Notes under the pieces: model-generated
What the model saw: the letters and a program-made list of their open reading frames with translations, nothing else
Database searches by the model: none
What the model was told of the DNA's origin: nothing
Assembly: GCF_000382425.1 (NCBI RefSeq)
Contig: NZ_KB908301.1
Coordinates: 1-64,000, forward strand
DNA: 64,000 nucleotides
Direction of reading: 5' to 3'
DNA from: Empedobacter brevis NBRC 14943 = ATCC 43319
GTDB taxonomy: Bacteria > Bacteroidota > Bacteroidia > Flavobacteriales > Weeksellaceae
In this document: in pieces, positions 23,302-32,831 of the stretch
Layout of the letters: every line of letters begins with the position of its first letter
How positions within the stretch are numbered: the stretch's first letter is position 1
Program-made: the position numbers and the translations under genes

Positions 23302-26300
23302 ATGAACCAAAGACTTTTCATTCAGAAGAAATCGAATTTTGACGTTATCAGTCAGAAGACTACAATAGAACTCAGAAACCTTGTACCTCAAATAGTGTGC
23401 AAGGTTTTTGTTATTTATGATCTATTTAATATAGAGGAAAATCAATTGCAAGAGGTTCTGCATAAAGTGTTTGTCGATCCTGTGACGGACAATGTTTTCA
23501 AATATGTTGAAGATGCGGTAAATGAAAGTATTCCTTATTCTAAAAACTATTTTGCAACAGAATTTTTACCGGGTCAGTATAACCAACGCGACGATTCCTC
23601 TGAACAATGTCTAGTGTTGATGAATGTGGAAGATGTGACGGTAAAATCAGGTTTACTTTATGTTTTCAATAATGATTTGTCTACGGAAGATTTAAAAAAA
23701 GTAAAAGATTACTTAATCAATCCAATTGAATCGCGTGAAAAAGATCTTTCTAAAATGGAAATTCCGGCGAATCCGGAAGCTACAGAAGTTCCAATTATAG
23801 AAGGTTTTATTTCTGCTGACGAAAATAAACTACAAGGCATTTACAACCAATTCGGATTATCGTTAGAGATGGATGACTTAGCTTTTATTCAAGACTACTT
23901 CAAATCAATCAATCGTAATCCGACGGAAACAGAATTGAAAGTTTTAGATACTTATTGGTCTGACCACTGTCGTCATACAACTTTTGAAACAGAAATTACA
24001 GACGTCAAATTCAATTCTAAATTCAACGAAACGCTTCAAAAAACATTTAATTATTACCAAAAAGTTCGTCAAGAATTAGGTATCAGTAAACCAATTCGTT
24101 TAATGGATTTGGCGACTGTAATGGGGAAATACCTTTCACGTACAGGAGTTGTAAAAAATATTGATGTTTCAGAAGAAATCAATGCATGCTCTATTGTTGT
24201 TCCAATTGATGTAGACGGAATAGAAGAAGAATGGTTATTGCAATTCAAAAATGAAACACATAACCATCCAACAGAAGTTGAACCTTTTGGAGGAGCTTCA
24301 ACATGTGTTGGAGGAGCTATTCGCGATCCTTTAAGTGGACGTTCATATGTTTTTCAGGCGATGCGTATTACAGGAGCTGCAAATCCTTTAGAAAAAATTG
24401 AGGATACGTTACCGGGTAAATTACCGCAACGTAAAATTTCGAAAGAAGCAGCAAATGGCTATAGCTCATATGGAAATCAAATTGGTCTAGCGACAACTTT
24501 TGTAAAAGAAATTTATGACAAAGGTTACAAAGCAAAACGTATGGAAGTAGGTTTTGTGGCTGGAGCAGTAAAAAAAGAATATGTTCGTCGTGAAGAACCG
24601 ATTGCTGGAGACCGAATTATTTTATTAGGAGGTGCAACGGGGCGCGATGGAGTTGGAGGAGCTTCAGGCTCTTCTAAAACACATGATGGTCTAAAATTAG
24701 ACGATTTATCAGCAGAAGTTCAAAAAGGAAATGCAATTGTTGAGCGTAAAATTCAACGTTTATTCCGTAATCCGGATGTGTTGGCATTAATCAAAAAATG
24801 TAACGATTTTGGTGCAGGAGGTGTTTCTGTAGCAATTGGTGAAATCGCAAGAGGAATTAATGTTAATTTGGATTTAGTCCCTCTTAAATATGCAGGATTA
24901 AACGGAACAGAATTGGCAATTTCTGAATCGCAGGAACGTATGGCTGTTGCAGTCGAGGCAAAAGATGTGGAAACATTTATTGCGTTAGCAAAAGAAGAAA
25001 ACTTAGATGCCACTTGTGTGGCTGAGGTAACGGGAGACGATACAATGACTTTGGTGTGGAAAGGAACGAAGATTGTTGAGCTGGACCGTAAATTTTTAGA
25101 TACAAATGGTGTTCGTAAACAAGCGAAAGTTGAGGTTACGGACGAAGAATATACAAATCCTTTTGAGAATAAATCCTTCAATAAACAATCCTTTATTGAA
25201 ATGATGCAGGAGCTAAATCATGCTTCTCAAAAAGGTATGGTAGAAATGTTTGACAATAATGTTGGACGTTCTACTGTCTTGAATGCTTTCGGGGGGAAAA
25301 CAATGGATACTCCAGAAGATGTTTCAGTGCAAAAATTCCCAACAGACGGATTTACAAATGCAGTTTCAATTGCGTCATTTGGGTATAATCCAATAATTTC
25401 TCGTTGGTCAAACTATCACGGAGCTTATTTCGCTGTAATCGATTCAATGACAAAGATTGTTGCAGCTGGAGGAAATTATACTGATATACGTTTAACATTT
25501 CAAGAATATTTTGAAAAATTGCGTGATGAAGCAGCTCGTTGGGGGAAACCTTTTGCTGCTTTACTAGGAACAATTGAAGCACAAAAACAATTTGGAATTC
25601 CTGCAATTGGAGGGAAAGATTCGATGTCCGGTTCTTATCAGGAGATAGATGTACCGCCAACTTTAATTTCTTTTGCAGTAGCACCTTCTAAGGCTGAAAA
25701 AATTGTACAAGGAACTTTAGTTGAAAAGAATTCAAAACTTTCAGTTTTTATACCAACATTAACAGAAGATTATTTAATCGACGAAAAGAATACGAAATCT
25801 ATTTTTGATTTTATTGGAACGATTAATTCTGAAGTAAAATCAATGATGACGGTTAAATTTGGTGGAATTGCTGAAACTGTAGCGAATATGGCGTTTGGTA
25901 ATGAAATAGGATTTGAAGTTAAAACAGGATTGGATTTAGCAAAATATTACCCTGCTTCAATTGTAATTGAACATACAGAAGATTTTAATGTTCCTACTGA
26001 AATTGCTCAAAATTATCATGTTTTAGGTCAAACAAATGATTCGGTAATTTTCAACTTTAACGGAGAAGAAATCAATTTGAAAGAATTGAAGCAACAATGG
26101 AAAGAAACATTTAATTCATTATTCCCGTACAAATCAGATACTGAAACAGTTGTTGAAGAAAAAGATTTGAAAGCAGAACAAATTTGTTTTGCCTTTGCCG
26201 ATCATAAAGTAGAAAATCCAAAAGTTTTTATTCCTATTTTTCCGGGGACGAATTCTGAATATGATTCTGCAAAAGCATTTCGTAGAGAAGGAGCAATTGT

Positions 26301-27009
26301 TTCGACTTTACCTTTCCGTAATTTAACACAACAAGACGTTGAAGAATCGGTAGAAGCTTTTGTAACTGAAATCAATCAAGCAAATATTTTATTTATTCCG
26401 GGAGGATTCTCAGCTGCTGACGAACCAGACGGATCAGGGAAATTTATTGCGACAGTTTTACGAAACGAGAGAATAAAAAATGCGATTCATAATTTATTAG
26501 AGCGTGATGGTTTGGTTTTAGGAATTTGTAACGGGTTCCAAGCTTTAATCAAATCAGGATTATTACCTTACGGACGTATTCAAGATTTAGAGGAAAATAC
26601 TCCTACCTTAACGTTCAATGAAATTGGGCGTCACATTACACAATTAGCGAAAATAAAAGTGAATAAATCACATTCGCCTTGGTTGAAAGGAATGGAAGCT
26701 CAAGAATTTTGGATTCCTTTTTCGCATGGTGAAGGTCGTTTTGTAGCCAATGATACTGAATTAGAGAAATTAATTGATAAAGGACAGATAGCAACTCAGT
26801 TTGTAGATTTAGATGGAAAGCTGGCAGGACAAATGCCTTATAATCCAAATGGCTCTACATTCGCAGTAGAAGGAATTGTATCCCCTTGTGGAAAAGTTTA
26901 CGGACGTATGGGACATCCGGAGCGTTATGAGGAAGGATTATTCAAAAATATTCCGGGAAATGGATATATGAATATTTTTAAAAATGCGGTGGAGTATTTT
27001 AGAGGGTAA
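23302..27009 (+). CDS. purL: Phosphoribosylformylglycinamidine synthase, long form
   Basis: The 1235-residue single-chain PurL converts FGAR, glutamine and ATP to FGAM in purine synthesis. The N-terminal, linker (LDTYWSDHCRHTTF) and two AIRS-like halves (FKNETHNHPTEVEPFGGAST; GIPAIGGKDSMSGSY) precede a C-terminal class I glutaminase with PGGFSAADEPDGSGK, nucleophile Cys in GICNGFQALIKSGLLPYG and a His-Glu-type HPERYEEG end. Full length suggests no need for separate PurQ/PurS. It is the first gene of the pur cluster, under the guanine-class riboswitch. Confidence 0.95.
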   Translation: MNQRLFIQKKSNFDVISQKTTIELRNLVPQIVCKVFVIYDLFNIEENQLQEVLHKVFVDPVTDNVFKYVEDAVNESIPYSKNYFATEFLPGQYNQRDDSSEQCLVLMNVEDVTVKSGLLYVFNNDLSTEDLKKVKDYLINPIESREKDLSKMEIPANPEATEVPIIEGFISADENKLQGIYNQFGLSLEMDDLAFIQDYFKSINRNPTETELKVLDTYWSDHCRHTTFETEITDVKFNSKFNETLQKTFNYYQKVRQELGISKPIRLMDLATVMGKYLSRTGVVKNIDVSEEINACSIVVPIDVDGIEEEWLLQFKNETHNHPTEVEPFGGASTCVGGAIRDPLSGRSYVFQAMRITGAANPLEKIEDTLPGKLPQRKISKEAANGYSSYGNQIGLATTFVKEIYDKGYKAKRMEVGFVAGAVKKEYVRREEPIAGDRIILLGGATGRDGVGGASGSSKTHDGLKLDDLSAEVQKGNAIVERKIQRLFRNPDVLALIKKCNDFGAGGVSVAIGEIARGINVNLDLVPLKYAGLNGTELAISESQERMAVAVEAKDVETFIALAKEENLDATCVAEVTGDDTMTLVWKGTKIVELDRKFLDTNGVRKQAKVEVTDEEYTNPFENKSFNKQSFIEMMQELNHASQKGMVEMFDNNVGRSTVLNAFGGKTMDTPEDVSVQKFPTDGFTNAVSIASFGYNPIISRWSNYHGAYFAVIDSMTKIVAAGGNYTDIRLTFQEYFEKLRDEAARWGKPFAALLGTIEAQKQFGIPAIGGKDSMSGSYQEIDVPPTLISFAVAPSKAEKIVQGTLVEKNSKLSVFIPTLTEDYLIDEKNTKSIFDFIGTINSEVKSMMTVKFGGIAETVANMAFGNEIGFEVKTGLDLAKYYPASIVIEHTEDFNVPTEIAQNYHVLGQTNDSVIFNFNGEEINLKELKQQWKETFNSLFPYKSDTETVVEEKDLKAEQICFAFADHKVENPKVFIPIFPGTNSEYDSAKAFRREGAIVSTLPFRNLTQQDVEESVEAFVTEINQANILFIPGGFSAADEPDGSGKFIATVLRNERIKNAIHNLLERDGLVLGICNGFQALIKSGLLPYGRIQDLEENTPTLTFNEIGRHITQLAKIKVNKSHSPWLKGMEAQEFWIPFSHGEGRFVANDTELEKLIDKGQIATQFVDLDGKLAGQMPYNPNGSTFAVEGIVSPCGKVYGRMGHPERYEEGLFKNIPGNGYMNIFKNAVEYFRG

Positions 27010-27101
27010 AAATTAGATAGGAAATATTAGAAGTTAGAGATGAGAAAAATCTAGATACTAACATCTTAAATATTAAAGAAACAAACAACAAACAAATATC
27101 G

Positions 27102-27126
27102 ATTTCGATCCTGAACCAATCGAAAT
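27102..27126 (+). other. Hairpin in the purL-purC spacer
   Basis: ATTTCGAT (27102-27109) pairs perfectly with ATCGAAAT (27119-27126). It has no T-tract, so it is not a terminator. The surrounding 230-base spacer is A/C-rich (repeated AAACAA) and carries no gene; it may hold an RNA-processing site. Confidence 0.45.
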
Positions 27127-27240
27127 TAAAATTCGAAAGTTAACCTTGAACACGTTAATTTTCAAACAAAACAAACAAAAGGAAGTGGACTTTTTCATTT
27201 CAAACAAAACAAAAAAACAACGTTTTAACAACAAACAACG

Positions 27241-27963
27241 ATGAGCTTAACAAAAAAGGACTTCATTTACGAAGGAAAAGCAAAACAAGTTTATTCAACA
27301 GAGGAAGCAGACAAAGTAATAGTTTATTACAAAGATGATGCGACAGCATTTAATGCACAAAAGCGTGGAACTGTTGAAGACAAAGGAGAAATGAACAACA
27401 AAATTTCGACTTTAATTTTCAACTATTTGATTGAGAAAGGAGTTAAAACTCATTTTATTGAGCAGTTGAATGATCGTGAGCAATTGGTGAAAAAAGTCTC
27501 TATCATTCCAATTGAAATGGTTGTGCGCAACTATGTTGCGGGTTCTATGGCTCAACGTTTAGGATTAGAAGAAGGAGGAAAATCTCCGGTTACAATCTTT
27601 GATATCTGTTACAAAAAAGATGAATTAGGAGATCCATTAATCAATGATCATCATGCAGTACTATTAGGAGCAGCAACCTATGATGAATTAAAAGAAATGT
27701 ATGCACAAACTGATGTAATTAATGAAGCATTAAAGGAATTATTTTTAAAAGCAGGATTAATTTTAGCTGATTTTAAAATTGAATTTGGTAAAGATGTTGA
27801 TGGTAACATCATTTTAGCAGATGAAATTTCTCCGGATACATGTCGTTTGTGGGATGTTGAAACAGGTAAGAAATTAGATAAAGACCGTTTTCGCCGCGAT
27901 TTAGGTGATGTGTCGGAGGCTTATCATGAAGTATATAACCGTTTGTCAGAAGTTTTAAAATAA
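27241..27963 (+). CDS. purC: SAICAR synthase
   Basis: The 240-residue ATP-grasp-like enzyme joins CAIR and aspartate to form SAICAR. Diagnostic segments are [11 protein letters not shown] at the N-terminus, [37 protein letters not shown] and [14 protein letters not shown] with the metal and nucleotide-binding residues. The length is typical. It is followed 18 bases later by purF. Confidence 0.95.
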   Translation: MSLTKKDFIYEGKAKQVYSTEEADKVIVYYKDDATAFNAQKRGTVEDKGEMNNKISTLIFNYLIEKGVKTHFIEQLNDREQLVKKVSIIPIEMVVRNYVAGSMAQRLGLEEGGKSPVTIFDICYKKDELGDPLINDHHAVLLGAATYDELKEMYAQTDVINEALKELFLKAGLILADFKIEFGKDVDGNIILADEISPDTCRLWDVETGKKLDKDRFRRDLGDVSEAYHEVYNRLSEVLK

Positions 27964-27981
27964 TCATTTTTTTCATTCGAA

Positions 27982-29487
27982 ATGATTGATAAAAAATTAC
28001 ATAAAAATCAATTGAAAGCTGAGTATTTAAAGAATTTCTATCAACGAAATTTATTCAAAAAATACGCAGTTGACACTGTAGATAGTGTCAATGAAGAGTG
28101 TGGTGTTTTTGGAGTATACTCTCCTCGAAATATCAACACATATTCTATTGCACAATTTGGTTTATTTGCGCTTCAGCACCGTGGTCAGGAAGCGTGTGGT
28201 GTTTCTTTCTTGAAAGATGGAAATATCAAAACAGTGAAAAAAACAGGTTTGGTATTGGATGTTTTCAAGACCATGGAGTCTGAAATTGAAGAATACCAAG
28301 GAAATGCTGCGATTGGGCATACACGTTATACAACTGCCGGAGGTGGAAGTCGTCGTAATATTCAACCATTGTACACTTACAATATCTATGGAAAACCTCA
28401 TTTCTCTATTGCACACAACGGGAATTTGATCGAAGTGGAACAGTTGCGAACTGAATTGGAAGCAGAAGGATTGCCATTTTTAGCAACTTCGGATACGGAA
28501 GTCTTGTTGCGTTCTATTCAAAAATATTCGCATTTAGATATAGTAGAAGCAATTCAGAAAGGGACAGAGAAGGTAAAAGGAGCTTATTCGGTTTTATTAT
28601 TAGCAAACAATCAGATGGCTGCTTTTCGTGATCCAAATGGAATTCGTCCATTGTGTTTAGGTAAATTAGATGATGCGTATGTTTTTTGTTCTGAGACGTG
28701 TGCATTAGATGCTGTTGGAGCTGAATTTATTCGTGATGTAGAACCAGGAGAATTGATTGTGGTGAACGAAGAAGGGTTGAAATCGTATTCATTAAATCAA
28801 CCCAAACATCGTAATATTTGTGCATTTGAGTACATCTATTTTGCGCGTCCTGATTCGAATATTGAAGGAAATGAAATCTATGATTTACGGGTAGAATCTG
28901 GTCGGAAATTATATGAACAATCTCCGGTTGATGCAGATATTGTAATTGGTGTTCCGGATTCCGGAATTCCTTCTGCAATCGGATATTCAGAAGCTTCCGG
29001 AATTCCTTACGAACCAATCTTGATTAAAAATCGTTATATGTCGCGTTCGTTTATCGTTCCTTCTCAGGAAATGCGCGAACGTGTAGTGAATTTGAAATTG
29101 AATCCAATCAAAGAAAAAATCAAAGGAAAACGTTTGGTTGTATTAGATGATTCGATTGTACGTGGAACAACTTCAAAACTTTTAATCAAAATTTTGAAAG
29201 AAGCCGGCGCAAAAGAAATTCATTTCCGTTCTGCTTCTCCACCGATTATAGCGCCTTGTTATTTAGGAATTGATATGCCTTCAAAAGCAGATTTAATTTC
29301 AGGAAATAAATCAATTAAGGAAGTTGAAGAATATTTGAATGTCGATTCGTTGGATTTCTTAACCGTTGATAATTTAATTGATTTGTTAGGAAGTAAAGAA
29401 CATTGTTTTGGATGTTTTACAGAAAAATATCCGGTAAATTATTCTAATAAAGAATGTGAAGGAGTTAAACCTTTGCATATTGACTAG
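27982..29487 (+). CDS. purF: Amidophosphoribosyltransferase, Fe-S/propeptide type
   Basis: The 501-residue enzyme catalyses the first committed step, PRPP plus glutamine to phosphoribosylamine. A 39-residue propeptide precedes catalytic Cys40 (NEE-CGVFGVYS). The glutaminase domain shows GHTRYTTAGG and HNGNL; the PRTase domain shows VVLDDSIVRGTT. Cysteines in NICAFEYIYFARPDS, APCYLGID and HCFGCFTEKYP match the four 4Fe-4S ligands of the Bacillus-type enzyme, so this is the oxygen-sensitive, cluster-bearing class that must be self-processed. Confidence 0.94.
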   Translation: MIDKKLHKNQLKAEYLKNFYQRNLFKKYAVDTVDSVNEECGVFGVYSPRNINTYSIAQFGLFALQHRGQEACGVSFLKDGNIKTVKKTGLVLDVFKTMESEIEEYQGNAAIGHTRYTTAGGGSRRNIQPLYTYNIYGKPHFSIAHNGNLIEVEQLRTELEAEGLPFLATSDTEVLLRSIQKYSHLDIVEAIQKGTEKVKGAYSVLLLANNQMAAFRDPNGIRPLCLGKLDDAYVFCSETCALDAVGAEFIRDVEPGELIVVNEEGLKSYSLNQPKHRNICAFEYIYFARPDSNIEGNEIYDLRVESGRKLYEQSPVDADIVIGVPDSGIPSAIGYSEASGIPYEPILIKNRYMSRSFIVPSQEMRERVVNLKLNPIKEKIKGKRLVVLDDSIVRGTTSKLLIKILKEAGAKEIHFRSASPPIIAPCYLGIDMPSKADLISGNKSIKEVEEYLNVDSLDFLTVDNLIDLLGSKEHCFGCFTEKYPVNYSNKECEGVKPLHID

Positions 29488-29503
29488 TTAATTATTAATT
29501 ATA

Positions 29504-29878
29504 AATGATGAATTATGGCGAATATTTTGAAAGAAAAATCTTTTGATTTAGCTTTAAGCATCATTCAATTATCAAAAAAATTACAAAGTAAGTAATGAAT
29601 ATGTTTTGAGTAAACAACTTTTAAGAAGTGGTACAGCTATTGGTGCTTTAGTTAGAGAATCTCAGAACGCTGAAAGTTCTAAAGATTTTATACATAAATT
29701 ATCAATTGCTCAAAAAGAATGTGATGAAACACTTTATTGGTTAGAATTATTATTTAAAAGTAATTATATTGAAGAAAAATTATTTTATAAAATATATAAA
29801 GATTGTATCGAAGTGCTTAAATTATTGAAAAGTATCATTCTAACAAGTAAACAAAAACTAAATTCATAATTCATCATT
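29504..29878 (+). mobile_element. IVS-like element: four-helix-bundle gene framed by perfect 14-bp inverted repeats
   Basis: AATGATGAATTATG (29504-29517) is the exact reverse complement of CATAATTCATCATT (29865-29878), and weaker pairing extends outward. The left arm contains the start codon and the right arm contains the stop codon of the enclosed gene, so the whole ORF would be the loop of one hairpin. The same gene family encodes the protein of 23S rRNA intervening sequences, which are also flanked by inverted repeats. The element is inserted in the spacer between purF and purM. Confidence 0.65.
29515..29869 (+). pseudogene. Four-helix-bundle (23S rRNA IVS-type) protein, frameshifted
   Basis: ATG 29515 opens MANILKEKSFDLALSIIQLSKKLQSK and stops at TAA 29593. 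The rest of the protein continues in another frame from 29594: NEYVLSKQLLRSGTAIGALV, then RESQNAESSKDFIHKLSIAQ. The junction is a tandem duplication of 4 bases (AGTAAGTAATGAA); removing one copy restores a continuous protein of about 117 residues. The family forms a four-helix bundle and has no known enzymatic activity. The frameshift should inactivate it unless the downstream TTG start at 29606 is used. Confidence 0.8.
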
Positions 29879-29896
29879 ATCAAATCATAATTAAAA

Positions 29897-30889
29897 ATGA
29901 GCAATACATATAAACAAGCCGGAGTAGATAAGGAAGAAGGTTATCAAACGGTATCGAAAATTAAGAAGGCAGTTGCAGCAACACACAATGAAAATGTGTT
30001 GAATGGAATTGGAAGTTTTGGTGCATTTTATCAATTAGGAGGATATAAAAATCCTGTATTGGTATCAGGAACTGATGGAGTAGGAACGAAACTACGTGTC
30101 GCTTTAGATTCTAAAGTTTATGATACTGTTGGTATCGATTGTTTTGCGATGTGTGCAAATGATATTTTGTGTCACGGAGCAAAACCATTATTTTTCTTAG
30201 ATTATTTAGCTTGTGGAAAGTTAGATTCTGATATTGCAGCAGAAATTGTTGGTGGAATAGCACAAGCATGTAAAGAAACAGGAACTGCATTAATTGGAGG
30301 TGAAACTGCCGAAATGCCGGGGATGTACCAAGTAGGTGATTATGATGTTGCAGGATTTTGTGTTGGAGTTGTTGAGCGTGACGAAATTATAGATGGATCG
30401 AAAATAAAAGCCGGACAAACAATTATAGCTTTACCTTCAAGCGGATTCCATTCAAATGGATTTTCGTTGATTCGTAAAATATTCCCTGATTTTAATGAAG
30501 AATTTGAAGGAAAACCTTTGTTCGAAACATTATTAGTTCCAACAAAATTATATCAAAATGATATCTTTAAAATCAAAGATGCCGAAATCGAAATGTCTGG
30601 AATTGCTCATATTACAGGAGGCGGATTAATCGAAAATGTTCCTCGTATTATAAATGACGGATTAACAGCTGTAATTGAAAAAGCAAAAATACATGTTCCG
30701 ACAGTGATGCAGGAATTAGCAAAACGAGGAAATATTGCTGAAGAAGAAATGTTTGGAACATTTAACATGGGTGTGGGTATGGTTGTTATCGTTGACCAAA
30801 CTGATGCTGAAAAAGTATTGAATATTATTGATGGAAGTGCAGTGATTGGAGAAATTCAAGAGGGTGCTGACAAAATTATATTGAAATAG
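29897..30889 (+). CDS. purM: AIR synthase (phosphoribosylformylglycinamidine cyclo-ligase)
   Basis: The 330-residue PurM/HypE-family enzyme closes the imidazole ring from FGAM. Landmarks: the NGIGSFGAFYQL start region, LVSGTDGVGTKLRVA, DCFAMCANDILCHGAKPLFFLDYLA, ALIGGETAEMPGMY and a C-terminal ITGGGLIENVPR. It is complete, and a strong terminator follows. It would be in the purL-purC-purF transcript, interrupted only by the IVS-like element. Confidence 0.95.
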   Translation: MSNTYKQAGVDKEEGYQTVSKIKKAVAATHNENVLNGIGSFGAFYQLGGYKNPVLVSGTDGVGTKLRVALDSKVYDTVGIDCFAMCANDILCHGAKPLFFLDYLACGKLDSDIAAEIVGGIAQACKETGTALIGGETAEMPGMYQVGDYDVAGFCVGVVERDEIIDGSKIKAGQTIIALPSSGFHSNGFSLIRKIFPDFNEEFEGKPLFETLLVPTKLYQNDIFKIKDAEIEMSGIAHITGGGLIENVPRIINDGLTAVIEKAKIHVPTVMQELAKRGNIAEEEMFGTFNMGVGMVVIVDQTDAEKVLNIIDGSAVIGEIQEGADKIILK

Positions 30890-30908
30890 TAGATTAAATA
30901 GTTTAAGA

Positions 30909-30942
30909 AAGTCGGATAAGTTGATTCTTATCCGGCTTTTTT
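30909..30942 (+). terminator. Rho-independent terminator after purM
   Basis: AAGTCGGATAAG (30909-30920) pairs with CTTATCCGGCTT (30927-30938; one G-U), 6-base loop, then a T-run to 30942. It ends the purL-purM transcript. Confidence 0.88.
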
Positions 30943-30974
30943 ATTTATCCTTTCTTTACTTCATTCAATCTTCG

Positions 30975-30982
30975 TATCTTTG
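30975..30982 (+). promoter_or_regulatory. Candidate -7 box for the PIF1-like helicase
   Basis: TATCTTTG matches TAnnTTTG, 39 bases before the ATG at 31021. Confidence 0.55.
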
Positions 30983-31020
30983 TCATCCATTCAAAAAAAC
31001 TTCAAATTCATTCATAAGTT

Positions 31021-32700
31021 ATGCAACAATCAAAGGCTTTGGCAATTCTAAAATCTGGCCGAAATGTATTTTTAACAGGTTCTGCCGGTGCCGGAAAAAC
31101 TTATGTACTTAATCAATACATCAATTACCTTAAACAACACGGAATTCCTGTTGCGATTACGGCTTCTACAGGAATTGCGGCCACGCATATGAACGGGCAA
31201 ACCATACATTCATGGGCTGGAATTGGAATAAAAGATTATGTCTCTGATCGGTATTTGGCATCACTTCGAGATAAAAAGTATTTCCGAGATAAAATGGATA
31301 AAGTAAAAGTCCTGATTATCGACGAGATTTCGATGTTGCACCGGAACCAGTTGGATGCGGTTGACTATGTATTGAAATTCTTTAAACAAAATGATGAGCC
31401 TTTTGGAGGAGTTCAAGTGATTTTTTCAGGAGATTTTTTTCAGTTGCCTCCCATTGGAGAAGAGTGGGAAGAATCGAAAGATAAGTTTTGTTTTATGTCA
31501 GATGCCTGGGTGCAATCTAAAGTCCATATCTGCTATTTGACTGAGCAATATCGTCAAACAAATAATGCGTTAAACGATATCTTAAATGAAATTCGTTCGG
31601 GACATATTTCTCAAAAAACAGTCGATTTACTAGAATCCCGAATCGAATATTTTATGGATGAAATTGATTCGCAAACACGCTTATACACACATAATATGGA
31701 TGTAGACAGAATCAATAAAGGTCAATTGATTAATATTGATTCTTCTTCCAAAACATTTGAAGCAAAAGTAGCCGGAAATCCTGCACTAGTAGAAGTGTTG
31801 AAAAAATCTGTTTTAGCAGAAGAGGTTTTAGAACTTAAGATAGGAGCGAAAGTAATGTTCGTTCGAAATAATTTTGAAGTTGGTTTTGTAAACGGAACAC
31901 TAGGAAATGTTTCGGGGTATACAGAAAAAAATGAACCAATTATCAGAACGCAGGATGGAGAATTCTTTGTTGCAAAGCCAGAAACCTGGGCAATTGAGGA
32001 TGAAAGCGGAAAAGCATTGGCTTCATTTACTCAAGTTCCGTTGCGTTTAGCTTGGGCAATAACGATTCATAAATCACAAGGAATGACTTTAGATTCAGCT
32101 TTTATAGATTTATCAAAAGCTTTTGAAAAAGGACAAGGGTATGTTGCACTTTCACGTTTAAGAGATTTGAATTCGCTGATGTTACATGGCTTAAATCAAA
32201 CAGCCTTAGAAATTGATTCGCTGGCAATGAAAGCAGACAAACGTTTTCAGGTATTATCGAATGAAGTGGATGAATTTTTAGACGAAAAAGAATTGCAAAA
32301 TTCTTGGGCAGCATTTATTCGATATTCAGGAGGAACACTAGATAAAAAGCAGATTGCAAAGAATATCGAAAAAAATAAAACCAAAGAGAAAGGACAAAAA
32401 AAATCGACTTATGAAATCACTTTAGGATATGTAAAAGAAGGTTTGTCTTTGGAGCAGATAGCAGAAAAACGAGGTTTAACAACTTCAGCAATTGTAGATC
32501 ATATTGGAAAAATAAAGGAAATTGAGCCAAATTTAGATTATTCAAAATTTAAACCTTCTGACAAAATTCTTGATAAAGTTCGTTTTGCTTATAGTGAAAT
32601 CGAATTTGAAGAGAATAAAGTTTTAAAACCAATTTACGATTACTACAATGGTGAAATTGGTTATGAAGACATCAAAAAAGCATTACTTTTCATTGATTAA
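31021..32700 (+). CDS. PIF1/RecD2-like DNA helicase with C-terminal HTH
   Basis: The 559-residue SF1B helicase has Walker A GSAGAGKT, motif Ia ASTGIAA, Walker B IIDEISMLHRNQLD, GDFFQLPP (motif III), then a C-terminal WAITIHKSQGMTLDS and VALSRLRDLNSLML. After about residue 450 it carries an extra domain, TYEITLGYVKEGLSLEQIAE, continuing KRGLTTSAIVDHI, an HTH_40-type helix-turn-helix also seen on RecQ proteins. It probably resolves structured or stalled DNA. It lies between purM and slyD with its own -7 box, so it is not part of the purine operon functionally. Confidence 0.86.
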   Translation: MQQSKALAILKSGRNVFLTGSAGAGKTYVLNQYINYLKQHGIPVAITASTGIAATHMNGQTIHSWAGIGIKDYVSDRYLASLRDKKYFRDKMDKVKVLIIDEISMLHRNQLDAVDYVLKFFKQNDEPFGGVQVIFSGDFFQLPPIGEEWEESKDKFCFMSDAWVQSKVHICYLTEQYRQTNNALNDILNEIRSGHISQKTVDLLESRIEYFMDEIDSQTRLYTHNMDVDRINKGQLINIDSSSKTFEAKVAGNPALVEVLKKSVLAEEVLELKIGAKVMFVRNNFEVGFVNGTLGNVSGYTEKNEPIIRTQDGEFFVAKPETWAIEDESGKALASFTQVPLRLAWAITIHKSQGMTLDSAFIDLSKAFEKGQGYVALSRLRDLNSLMLHGLNQTALEIDSLAMKADKRFQVLSNEVDEFLDEKELQNSWAAFIRYSGGTLDKKQIAKNIEKNKTKEKGQKKSTYEITLGYVKEGLSLEQIAEKRGLTTSAIVDHIGKIKEIEPNLDYSKFKPSDKILDKVRFAYSEIEFEENKVLKPIYDYYNGEIGYEDIKKALLFID

Positions 32701-32709
32701 AATAGATTA

Positions 32710-32783
32710 TTGTCAGTTCGAAAATCTAAATAACTGACAAAATTGGTTAAATTATTCGAAAGGAATAATTGTTGTTAAAAGAT
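32710..32783 (+). other. Two hairpins between the helicase and slyD genes
   Basis: TTGTCAGTT (32710-32718) pairs with AACTGACAA (32732-32740). Next, AATTATTC pairs with GAATAATT around GAAAG (about 32749-32769). Neither has a proper T-tract. They may attenuate or delimit read-through into slyD. Confidence 0.45.
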
Positions 32784-32831
32784 AAGTATTAAAAATGAAC
32801 GCTTTTTTAAAGCATCCATAATTTACAATTT

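Noticed and set aside
23098-23391. Minus-strand open frame across the purL leader
   Set aside because: It covers the riboswitch and the purL start in antisense and is explained by those features.
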